Both the position numbers and the translations under genes were made by a program. Below are positions 33,951 through 40,978 of a stretch of 64,000 bases of DNA, one piece after another. Location of the stretch: contig JAIRKE010000016.1 of the NCBI GenBank assembly GCA_031260295.1, forward strand, positions 39,408 through 103,407. Reading direction: 5' to 3'. Numbering within the stretch: the stretch's first letter is position 1; each line of letters opens with the position of its first letter. This DNA comes from Azonexus sp. (lineage in GTDB: Bacteria > Pseudomonadota > Gammaproteobacteria > Burkholderiales > Rhodocyclaceae). The notes beneath the pieces are model-generated. The model searched no databases, was not told where the DNA came from, and saw only the letters and a list, made by a program, of their open reading frames with translations.

Positions 33951-34340
33951 ATGCTTGCCCAATCGCTATCCCCCTGCATCACCACCGCCAAGGTGGCGGA
34001 ATCCCGCGATTTCTATGTGCGGCACTGCAAAGCCAAGGTCACGTTTGATTGCGGCTGGTACGTCAATCTCGAATTCGGCAAGGGCACAACCCTTCAATTC
34101 ATGACGCCACAACCCGACCAGCCGGTTTGTAATCCCGCTGGCCTGACATACAACTTTTGTGTTGCCGATGTCGATGCCGAATTTCAATCGCTGGCGGCTT
34201 CCGGTCTTGCCGCCATCATGCCCCTGGAAGACCACCCGTGGGGAGATCGCGGCTTCGCGGTGCAAGACCCGAACGGCGTCGTGCTCTACATCTACTCGGA
34301 GCGGGAAGCCAGCGCCGAATTCAAGCAGTATTACAGGTGA
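33951..34340 (+). CDS. VOC superfamily protein
   Basis: 129 aa. One VOC domain: SLSPCITTAKVAESRDFYV at the start, NLEFGKGTTLQFM, then DHPWGDRGFAVQDPNGVVLY, the characteristic GxRxxxxxDPxGxxxxI/Y ending. Substrate unknown. A ribosome site (GAGGAACC) precedes ATG 33951. It is followed within 5 bases by a DUF1801 gene, so the two are probably co-transcribed. Confidence 0.85.
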   Translation: MLAQSLSPCITTAKVAESRDFYVRHCKAKVTFDCGWYVNLEFGKGTTLQFMTPQPDQPVCNPAGLTYNFCVADVDAEFQSLAASGLAAIMPLEDHPWGDRGFAVQDPNGVVLYIYSEREASAEFKQYYR

Positions 34341-34344
34341 CATC

Positions 34345-34704
34345 ATGCCTGCCGATCGCATTCAAAGCCTGCTCGAAGACATACGCCTGCTCGACCCTGC
34401 GCGCTTCGAACTTGTGCAGTCGCTCCGCGAGTTGATCCTGGACTTGAGTTCCTCGATTTCCGAGGAGGTCAAATACGGTGGCCTGCTGTTCTCTGCGAGT
34501 AAGCCCTTCTGCGGCGTCTTTTCCTACGCCAAGCATGTCTCGCTCGAATTTGTCGAAGGGGCATTACTCCCGGACAAATTCAAACAGCTTGAAGGCGAGG
34601 GCAAGCTGCGCCGCCACATCAAGATGATATCACTTCAGGATATTCCAGCTAAGCATGTCCGCGAGTATTTGCTGTTAGCGCTCAAAGCGTCGGTGAAACC
34701 ATGA
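34345..34704 (+). CDS. DUF1801 (YdhG-like) protein
   Basis: 119 aa. The pattern EEVKYGGLLFSASKPFCGVF and HVSLEFVEGALLPD followed by LRRHIKM is typical of DUF1801, a small SufE/YdhG-fold family of unknown function. It lies just downstream of a VOC gene, a recurrent accessory pairing. Its stop overlaps the ATG of a 43-codon frame (ATGA). Confidence 0.75.
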   Translation: MPADRIQSLLEDIRLLDPARFELVQSLRELILDLSSSISEEVKYGGLLFSASKPFCGVFSYAKHVSLEFVEGALLPDKFKQLEGEGKLRRHIKMISLQDIPAKHVREYLLLALKASVKP

Positions 34705-34832
34705 GCGCCAAGCTTTTCGTCCCGGAGATTTTCTCTCAAGCGGTAAAGGACATCCACGGCTTTGGTATTTCGCTCACGGCTAACACTGAAGGCTGTCGCC
34801 TGAACTGTCTTGCGGGTTCATTTGGCTCATGA
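34701..34832 (+). CDS. Possible 43-aa ORF coupled to its neighbours
   Basis: ATG overlaps the DUF1801 stop (ATGA) and its TGA overlaps the next gene's ATG. Product begins MSAKLFVPEIFSQAVKDI; no motif or membrane segment. Double overlap suggests coupling, but the frame is short and may be a remnant of a decayed gene. Confidence 0.35.
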   Translation: MSAKLFVPEIFSQAVKDIHGFGISLTANTEGCRLNCLAGSFGS

Positions 34833-35377
34833 AAATTCCAATCATGCTGGTCAATTTCGAGCCCCGGCTTTTTTCTATGTGCTTGCTGCTCGCCGTTCTG
34901 GCTGTGCTGGCCGGCTCGGCGGTGGCCGACGAACCGGTGTCGCACCCCTCAGCCCGTCTGCTGGCCGACTCTCCCGAATGGCTCCAGCCCGGCCACTGCG
35001 TGCGTTACGAGGAGGGCGGCGGCGGTTGGGTGATGACCGAGCCGGTGTACTACCTGCAAGGCATTGTGTTGGAAGCGGCGGTGCGGACGCTGCGCACTCC
35101 GGTCTGCCCAGAGGTGCCGGGCAAGCAAGCGGGGCAGTATTCGCGGGCCGAATTCGTCCGCCTGGTCGCGGCGCAGCCCTGTGTTGCGCCGGGCAGGCCG
35201 GTGCGCGATGAGCAGCTTGGCCTGGTCCGCCTGCGCGTCATCGACTGGGAAACGCCGCATGCACGGCGAGCCGAGAATGTCGGCCGCCTCTATCGCGGCC
35301 TGTTCCTCGACCAGCCTCTGCATCAAGGTGTCGAGATCGAGCTGGAAGCCGATCTGCTGGTCCCTTGCGCCGGCTGA
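34829..35377 (+). CDS. Exported hypothetical protein
   Basis: 182 aa. The signal peptide is clear (CLLLAVLAVLAGSAVADE); an internal ATG at 34877 would give a more conventional length. The mature part has three Cys residues besides the C-terminal one and no recognised domain; WLQPGHCVRYEEGGGGWVM and VRLRVIDWETPHARRAENV are the most structured-looking parts. It is probably periplasmic. Followed by the phasin promoter region. Confidence 0.5.
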   Translation: MKIPIMLVNFEPRLFSMCLLLAVLAVLAGSAVADEPVSHPSARLLADSPEWLQPGHCVRYEEGGGGWVMTEPVYYLQGIVLEAAVRTLRTPVCPEVPGKQAGQYSRAEFVRLVAAQPCVAPGRPVRDEQLGLVRLRVIDWETPHARRAENVGRLYRGLFLDQPLHQGVEIELEADLLVPCAG

Positions 35378-35574
35378 GCCGGTGCTTGTTGCTTGCATTT
35401 TGATTATCAGCTGCCGGTGGAGAGTGTTATCGTAACTACAGCAGCATGAGCGGTCGTCAGAAAATTATCCCGATGCGGGCGGCGGCAAGCATTTACTGCG
35501 GAGCGTCATCGTACTGCCCTCGATGGGGGCAGGCGGTGCATTCATTGAATGAAAACCTTGCGAGGAAACTTCCC

Positions 35575-36093
35575 ATGTCGATCAATACCGAGCAGTTGTC
35601 CGCTGTTAACCGCGCTACCGTCGATTCGCTACTGGCGCTGGCCAACACCGCGTTGGTCTCGGCCGAGCGCATCACCGAACTCAACCTGAATACCGTGCGG
35701 GCTACGCTGGAGGACGGCACTTCCGGCCTCCAGTCGATGATTTTCGCCCAGGATCCGCAGGCCGTGCTCGAAGCGCAGCAGGCGCTGGCCCAGCCGGCCC
35801 TGGAAAAGGCCGCGGCCTATTCGCGCTCGATGACCGAAATTGCCACCCAGACCCAACAGGAAATGGCCCAGATGCTCGAAGCCCAGTTCGGCGATTTCCA
35901 GAAGAGCGTCGCCATCCTGCTCGACAAGGCCGTCAAGTCGGCGCCGGCCGGCTCGGAAGGGGCCATCGCCGTGCTGCAGAGCAGCATTTCGGCCGCCAAC
36001 ACGGCTTTCGGCAATATGAATACGCTGGCCAAGCAGTTTTCCGACGTCACCCAGAGCAGCATCAAGGCGGCGACCTCCAGGAAGGGGAAATAG
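35575..36093 (+). CDS. phaP: Phasin (PHA granule-associated protein)
   Basis: 172 aa, all helical and amphipathic, without transmembrane segments. The N-terminal MSINTEQLSAVNRATVDSL and the central QALAQPALEKAAAYSRSM match the phasin_2 family that coats polyhydroxyalkanoate granules and limits their size. ATG 35575 follows GAGGAAACTTCCC. The 197-base upstream gap holds an open frame but no other gene signal. A 6-bp GC hairpin (36117-36132) follows the gene. PhaM is encoded about 3.6 kb downstream. Confidence 0.92.
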   Translation: MSINTEQLSAVNRATVDSLLALANTALVSAERITELNLNTVRATLEDGTSGLQSMIFAQDPQAVLEAQQALAQPALEKAAAYSRSMTEIATQTQQEMAQMLEAQFGDFQKSVAILLDKAVKSAPAGSEGAIAVLQSSISAANTAFGNMNTLAKQFSDVTQSSIKAATSRKGK

Positions 36094-36275
36094 GCGTCTC
36101 GTCGCGCTGTCCGGGTCCCGCCTGTTGGCGGGGCTGTGTGCCGGAGCGGTTGGGGAAACCCGGTTTTTGGGATTTTCTGTTTACGCCATACCCGAAATAG
36201 GGTTAAAAGAACGGTCTGTCCGTGCACGGCCGAGACGATGGTCGTGAGCGCTCCCGAACCGAATGATTTGCTTCG

Positions 36276-36800
36276 ATGGCCGCCATGAAGATGTTCCCCC
36301 GTCTGCTTCTCCTGTTTTCCGTATTGGCCTTGCAGGCCTGTTCGACCAGCCAGCCGCCGCGCGCGGCTGCCGTCGAGGCGCTGCCGGCCGTGACGGCCCG
36401 GGCGCCGGTATTGGCCTTGTCTACCCAGATCGACCGCTTGCCGGCGCCGACACCGGTGGCCCGAGCGGACGAACCGGCCCCGGACGCGGTGATCAAGGTC
36501 GAGCCGGGCAGCACCATGCTGACCCCGGAAATGCGTGCCCGCCTGGCCGAGATCGCCCGCCTGGCCAAGGAGGACGAGCGCAGCCAGCTGCGTTTGGAAG
36601 GTTATGTGCCCGATGGCGGCAGTTCGGCCTGGAATATCGGCGCGGCCGAGAAATCGCTGCAACTGGTGCGTGAATATCTGGAGTCGCTGCGTGTGCCGGC
36701 CCGCCGCATCCAGCTTGCCGCTTTCGGCGGGGAGCACGGACGGCAGCGCGACGACCATCGCCACTGGGTTGAGGTCTATCTGCTGCGCAGCCGTCGCTAG
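36276..36800 (+). CDS. OmpA-like domain lipoprotein
   Basis: 174 aa. Lipoprotein signal with lipobox LQAC (Cys22 from the first ATG; an ATG at 36285 is equally possible), a Pro/Ala-rich linker (about 25-80), then a compact OmpA-like domain (SQLRLEGYVPDGGSSAWN, AAEKSLQLVREYLESLRVP, RRIQLAAFGG) expected to touch peptidoglycan. The classic Asp/Arg diaminopimelate-binding pair is only partly recognisable, so binding is uncertain. Confidence 0.7.
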   Translation: MAAMKMFPRLLLLFSVLALQACSTSQPPRAAAVEALPAVTARAPVLALSTQIDRLPAPTPVARADEPAPDAVIKVEPGSTMLTPEMRARLAEIARLAKEDERSQLRLEGYVPDGGSSAWNIGAAEKSLQLVREYLESLRVPARRIQLAAFGGEHGRQRDDHRHWVEVYLLRSRR

Positions 36801-36859
36801 TAGTTTCCGCGCTTTCGATCGGGGACTGTCCGGCGGCTACGCCGGGGCGGCGCCATCTT

Positions 36860-38194
36860 TTGCCCGAGGTCATCATAGAAATAATCCTGCTCGTTGCGCT
36901 AATCATTCTGAATGGCCTTTTCGTGATGGCGGAAATCGCCTTGGTCACTGCTCGCCGCGCCCGCCTCGCCCGCTTGGCCGAGGACGGCGACAGCGCGGCG
37001 GCGGTGGCGATGAAACTCGGCGACGAACCGAAGCGCTTTCAGGCCACCATCCAGATTGGCGTCACCGCGATTGGCATCCTCAACGGCATCGTCGGCCAAG
37101 CCGCCCTGGCCGGCCCGCTTGCCCTGCGCTTGCAGGGCATCGGTGCGCCACAGTGGATTAGCGAGATAGGCACCACGGTGCTGGTGGTGGTGGTTATCAC
37201 CTATGTTTCCATCGTCGTTGGCCAACTGGTGCCCAGGCGGCTCGGCCAGATCAACCCGGAGGGCTTCGCCCGCCTGGCGGCACGGCCGATGAACATGCTG
37301 GCGACCGTTTCCCGCCCTTCCATCCATCTGCTGTCGACCTCGACCGCGCTCATCCTTGGCATCCTCGGCCAGCGCGATGCCAGGGGAGCGAGCGTCACCG
37401 AGGAGGAAATCCACGCCATCCTGGTCGAAGGCTCGGCGGCCGGCGTCATCGAAAAGGACGAGCACCAGATGGTGCGCAATGTGTTTCGTCTCGATGATCG
37501 GCAGATTTCGTCGCTGATGGTGCCGCGCGCCGACATCGTATGGGTCGACGTGGCCCGGCCGATCGAGGAGAGCCTGCGGCTGATGGCCGAGTCGGACCAT
37601 TCCCGCTTCCCGGTCTGCCGTGGCGGTTTTGACGACATTCTCGGCACCGTTGCCGCCAAGCAGATGTTCAACCAGATGCTGCGCGGCGATCCGGCCGACC
37701 TGACCCAGCGCCTGCAAGCGCCGGTTTACGTGCCAGAGTCACTGACCGGCATGGAGTTACTGGCGCAGTTCCGCAGCTCAGGCACCCAGATGGTGTTCGT
37801 CATCGACGAGTATGGCGAGGTACAAGGGCTGATCACGCTGCAGGATCTGATCGAGTCGGTGACCGGCGAGTTCCAGCCGAAAAACGAGGAAGATGCCTGG
37901 GCGGTGCAACGCGAGGACGGTTCATGGCTGCTCGACGGCCTGATTCCGCTGCCCGAATTGAAGGATCGGCTGGGTTTGAGCAGTGTGCCGGAGGAGGAAG
38001 AGGGGCGCTACCACACGCTGTCCGGCATGATCATGTTGTTGCTCGGCCGGCTGCCGGGTACCGGTGACACGACGCCGTGGGAAGGATGGAACTTCGAGGT
38101 GGTCGATCTTGACGGCAAGCGCATCGACAAGGTGCTGGCGACGCGTCTGCCGGAGCCGGGTGAGGCGCAGGGCGGCGAGGGTGCCGCTGCCTAA
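36860..38194 (+). CDS. CNNM/CorC-family membrane protein (UPF0053, HlyC-like)
   Basis: 444 aa. N-terminal DUF21/CNNM membrane domain with three to four helices (IIEIILLVALIILNGLFVMA; TTVLVVVVITYVSIVVGQL), a CBS-domain pair (MVPRADIVWVDVARPIEES; MVFVIDEYGEVQGLITLQD), then the CorC_HlyC domain (EDGSWLLDGLIPLPELKDR). The family is linked to magnesium and other cation transport or efflux. Start appears to be TTG. The stop overlaps the stop of the convergent SPFH gene. Confidence 0.88.
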   Translation: MPEVIIEIILLVALIILNGLFVMAEIALVTARRARLARLAEDGDSAAAVAMKLGDEPKRFQATIQIGVTAIGILNGIVGQAALAGPLALRLQGIGAPQWISEIGTTVLVVVVITYVSIVVGQLVPRRLGQINPEGFARLAARPMNMLATVSRPSIHLLSTSTALILGILGQRDARGASVTEEEIHAILVEGSAAGVIEKDEHQMVRNVFRLDDRQISSLMVPRADIVWVDVARPIEESLRLMAESDHSRFPVCRGGFDDILGTVAAKQMFNQMLRGDPADLTQRLQAPVYVPESLTGMELLAQFRSSGTQMVFVIDEYGEVQGLITLQDLIESVTGEFQPKNEEDAWAVQREDGSWLLDGLIPLPELKDRLGLSSVPEEEEGRYHTLSGMIMLLLGRLPGTGDTTPWEGWNFEVVDLDGKRIDKVLATRLPEPGEAQGGEGAAA

Positions 38195-39048
38195 ACGCCC
38201 TTGCGGCCGAGCAGGCCGCGCACGGCCTCCTGCAAGTCGGCCGGCAACACGACGACCTTGGCGTTGTCCTTCTCGCCCATGCGCTCCAGTGCCTTGATGT
38301 ACTTCTCGCCGAGCAGATAGGACATCGGCCCGCTCTGCTCGCCGATCGCCGCCGTGACGCGGCGGATGGCCTCGGCCGAAGCCTCGGCCAGCGTCACCTG
38401 GGCGGTGGCATCGCGCTTGGCCGATTCCAGCCGCGCCTCGGCTTCGAGGATAGCCGATTGCTTGGCGCCTTCGGCGCGCGTCACCACGGCTTTGCGTTCG
38501 CGCTCGGCGGCAGCCTGTTGTTCCATCGCCTTCTGCATGGACTGGGAGGGTTTGATGTCCTGGATTTCCACCGATTTCACGGTCAGACCCCAGTCCACTG
38601 CCTCGTCGGCGATGCTCTCGCGTAGTCGGGCCTTGATCTTGTCGCGCGAGGACAAGGCCTCGTCGAGTTCCATCTCGCCGACGATGGAGCGCAGCGTGGT
38701 CATGATCAGATTACGGATCGCCTCGGAAAAATTGGTGACACCGTAGACTGCCTTGACCGGGTCGGTGACCTTGATGAAGGCGATGGCGTTGGTCAGGATC
38801 ACCGCATTGTCGCGGGTGATGACTTCCTGTTCCTGGACATCGAGGATGAGGTCCTTGGTGACCAATTGGTAGGCAATATTGTCGAGATAGGGGATGACGA
38901 TATTCAGGCCCGGCTTCAGCGTGCCGTGGTATTTGCCTAGACGCTCGACGATCCATTCCTCGCCCTGCGGCACGATGCGCACCCCCTTGGCGATGGTGAC
39001 GACGACGAAGATCAGGAGTGCCAGTGTGACGACGATGCCTGCGCTCAT
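38191..39048 (-). CDS. qmcA: SPFH/stomatin-family membrane protein (QmcA-like)
   Basis: 285 aa. One N-terminal membrane helix (VVTLALLIFVVVTIAKGV), the SPFH/PHB domain (RIVPQGEEWIVERLGKYHG, DLILDVQEQEVITRDNA), then a long Ala/Glu/Arg coiled coil (AERERKAVVTRAEGAKQSAI). Forms large oligomers in membrane microdomains. Paired with nfeD just upstream on the same strand, the standard partnership for this family. Confidence 0.92.
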   Translation of the reverse strand: MSAGIVVTLALLIFVVVTIAKGVRIVPQGEEWIVERLGKYHGTLKPGLNIVIPYLDNIAYQLVTKDLILDVQEQEVITRDNAVILTNAIAFIKVTDPVKAVYGVTNFSEAIRNLIMTTLRSIVGEMELDEALSSRDKIKARLRESIADEAVDWGLTVKSVEIQDIKPSQSMQKAMEQQAAAERERKAVVTRAEGAKQSAILEAEARLESAKRDATAQVTLAEASAEAIRRVTAAIGEQSGPMSYLLGEKYIKALERMGEKDNAKVVVLPADLQEAVRGLLGRKGV

Positions 39049-39087
39049 TTCTATCCTGCCTTTCTGTGAGGTGGGTGGGCCTGCGGA

Positions 39088-39528
39088 TCAGGCCCGGTCA
39101 ACCTTGAGGAAACTGCCTTCGACACTGCTCACGCGCACCCGTTCTCCAGCGGCGATGGGCGCGTCGGCCCGGCAGACCCATTCATCGGCGCCGAGCAGTG
39201 GCCGCTGGAAGCGCACCTTGCCCCGCTCGAAGGGGGCGACGGCGCTGACCAGCAGGCCGATTTCGCCGATTACCTCGCCATCGGCGGTGCCGATCCGGGT
39301 CTTCTGAAAACTGCGCTTGAAGACCTTGAACCACAGCCCGGTCATGGCTAGCGAGGCTAGTGTCCAGCTTACCAATTGGGCCGGCAGCGACAGCTCGAAG
39401 GCCAGGGCCAGCGGCCCGACGATCAAGGCGCCGAGGCCGAACCAGATGATGAAAAACGAGGGAATGATCAGCTCGGCGAGAATCAGTACGAGGCCGCCGA
39501 CGATCCAGTACCACCATTCGGGTTGCAT
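39088..39528 (-). CDS. nfeD: NfeD-family membrane protein
   Basis: 146 aa short-form NfeD: two or three membrane helices (YWIVGGLVLILAELIIPSFF; IIWFGLGALIVGPLALAF) and a C-terminal OB-fold domain (GKVRFQRPLLGADEWVCRA, GERVRVSSVEG). Acts with stomatin-like proteins in membrane quality control. First gene of the nfeD-qmcA unit; 39-base gap. Confidence 0.92.
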   Translation of the reverse strand: MQPEWWYWIVGGLVLILAELIIPSFFIIWFGLGALIVGPLALAFELSLPAQLVSWTLASLAMTGLWFKVFKRSFQKTRIGTADGEVIGEIGLLVSAVAPFERGKVRFQRPLLGADEWVCRADAPIAAGERVRVSSVEGSFLKVDRA

Positions 39529-39695
39529 GAAATCCTCCTTGCCGCGGCAGTATTGAGGCGATTGTCGCGCCGGTCAAGCCGCCTTGCCATTTCCACCGCT
39601 TGGCCACCGGCATGCCGGGCATCGCCTGACCAATATCGGCGACGATGCTCGGTTCGCTGCTGAGGCTGCCGTTCTGGGCGATTCGCAACCCGCGA

Positions 39696-40166
39696 TTACT
39701 TTTTCGTCCGGCCGGCTGCTGGTTTGGCGGCTGGTTTGGCTGCCGCCGGCTGGGGTTCGCTGGCCGCCGGCGCGCTGGCCGCGGCGGCGGTTTGCTGCAG
39801 TTGCTCGCGCATCTGCTGCATCATCTGCCATGGCCATAGCGCTGCTTCGGAGATCGGCGTTGCCGGCGCGGCGGCGGCCTCGGCGTCGCCTTCGCCGCTC
39901 ATCGACTGGGCGGCCCGGGAAGCCATCTGGCCCATGGCCTGGACGGTGGAGACGGTGGTGCGCTGCATTTCCAGCCCCTGGATGGTCATTTGCAGCATCG
40001 ACAGATTCATGCGCAGCCAGCCTTCGACCGCCTTCATGTCCTTGATGCGCTTGTCCAATTCGTCGACATCGAAGGTCGGCGCGACCATGCCGGGAAGCGT
40101 GAATCCCATGTTGCCCCAAAGATTGCGCATGAAATTGAGCGGATCGTGGATTTGTTCCTCGGTCAT
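39696..40166 (-). CDS. phaM: PhaM-family PHA granule regulatory protein
   Basis: 156 aa from ATG 40166 (MTEEQIHDPLNFMRNLW), preceded by AGGAGACGAAA. The N-terminal half matches PhaM (LPGMVAPTFDVDELDKRI, VEGWLRMNLSMLQMTIQGLE). The C-terminal Ala/Pro/Lys-rich tail ending KPAAGRTKK is the DNA-binding type. In Ralstonia eutropha PhaM activates PHA synthase, binds granules and tethers them to the nucleoid. The frame open to 40316 upstream is not used. It is divergent from a LuxR-type response regulator. Confidence 0.87.
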   Translation of the reverse strand: MTEEQIHDPLNFMRNLWGNMGFTLPGMVAPTFDVDELDKRIKDMKAVEGWLRMNLSMLQMTIQGLEMQRTTVSTVQAMGQMASRAAQSMSGEGDAEAAAAPATPISEAALWPWQMMQQMREQLQQTAAAASAPAASEPQPAAAKPAAKPAAGRTKK

Positions 40167-40315
40167 TTTCGTCTCCTTTCTATCGGGAACCTCCATCTTA
40201 ACCCTTTCGTCTGCGCTGAGACCGTCCATTTCTGCCGTTTCCGCCATCCGTCGCCGCGTTGGCCGGAAAATGCAACAGAGTGCTAGATTAGCGGGCGATG
40301 ATACGGAGGGGCGCA

Positions 40316-40978
40316 ATGCACAAACTGCTGGTTGTCGAGGATCACGCCTTGGTTCGCGAAGGTCTCGTCCGCTTGCTTGGACAACTGGAAGAAGAGGTCA
40401 GCGTGCTTGAGAGCGCCAATTTCGAATCGGCCCTGAAACTCCTGGAAAAGGAGGGCGAATTCGAGCTGGTGCTGCTCGATCTGGCCCTGCCGGGCGTCGA
40501 TGGTTTTACCGGACTCGACATTCTGCGCCGGCGCTATCCGGCGATGCCGGTGGCGGTTGTTTCGGCCTTCGACGATATGACGACAGTGAACCGGGTGCTC
40601 AATCTCGGTGCTTCCGGCTTCATCCCCAAGGCCTATTCCGGCGAGGCGCTGCTCGGCGCTATCCGCGAGGTGCTGGCCGGTAATATCTATCGTCCATCTC
40701 GCCAACAAGGCGCCCGCCTCGATGCCGCGACGCCGTTGCCGCCGTTGCCACGGGGCGTGCGTCCCGAGGAGATTGGCTTGACCGAGCGGCAGGCCCAGGT
40801 GTTGGCGCTGATGGTCCGTGGCCTGTCCAATCGGGAGATCGGCGAACAGTTGCAGCTTTCCGCGGGCACCATCAAGGTTCATGCGACCGCGGTATTCAAG
40901 GTGCTCGGTGTCAACAGCCGGACCCAGGCGCTGGTCGCCGTCGGCCGCTACGGCATCGATTTCAGCAACCTCTTCTGA
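40316..40978 (+). CDS. NarL/LuxR-type response regulator
   Basis: 220 aa from ATG 40316 with ribosome site GGAGGG. Receiver domain: acidic pocket E8-D9, phosphoacceptor Asp55 (LVLLDLALPG), Ser83 region (VVSAFDD) and Lys105 (FIPKAY). C-terminal LuxR helix-turn-helix: LTERQAQVLALMVRGLSNRE and LSAGTIKVHATAVFKVLGV. Its 3' end overlaps by 31 bases the end of a convergent histidine kinase, its presumed partner. Confidence 0.93.
   Translation: MHKLLVVEDHALVREGLVRLLGQLEEEVSVLESANFESALKLLEKEGEFELVLLDLALPGVDGFTGLDILRRRYPAMPVAVVSAFDDMTTVNRVLNLGASGFIPKAYSGEALLGAIREVLAGNIYRPSRQQGARLDAATPLPPLPRGVRPEEIGLTERQAQVLALMVRGLSNREIGEQLQLSAGTIKVHATAVFKVLGVNSRTQALVAVGRYGIDFSNLF

Noticed and set aside
39529-39695. 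Minus-strand ATG frame between phaM and nfeD (from 39688)
   Set aside because: Begins plausibly but runs out of frame over nfeD with no family signal and no clear ribosome site; treated as intergenic.
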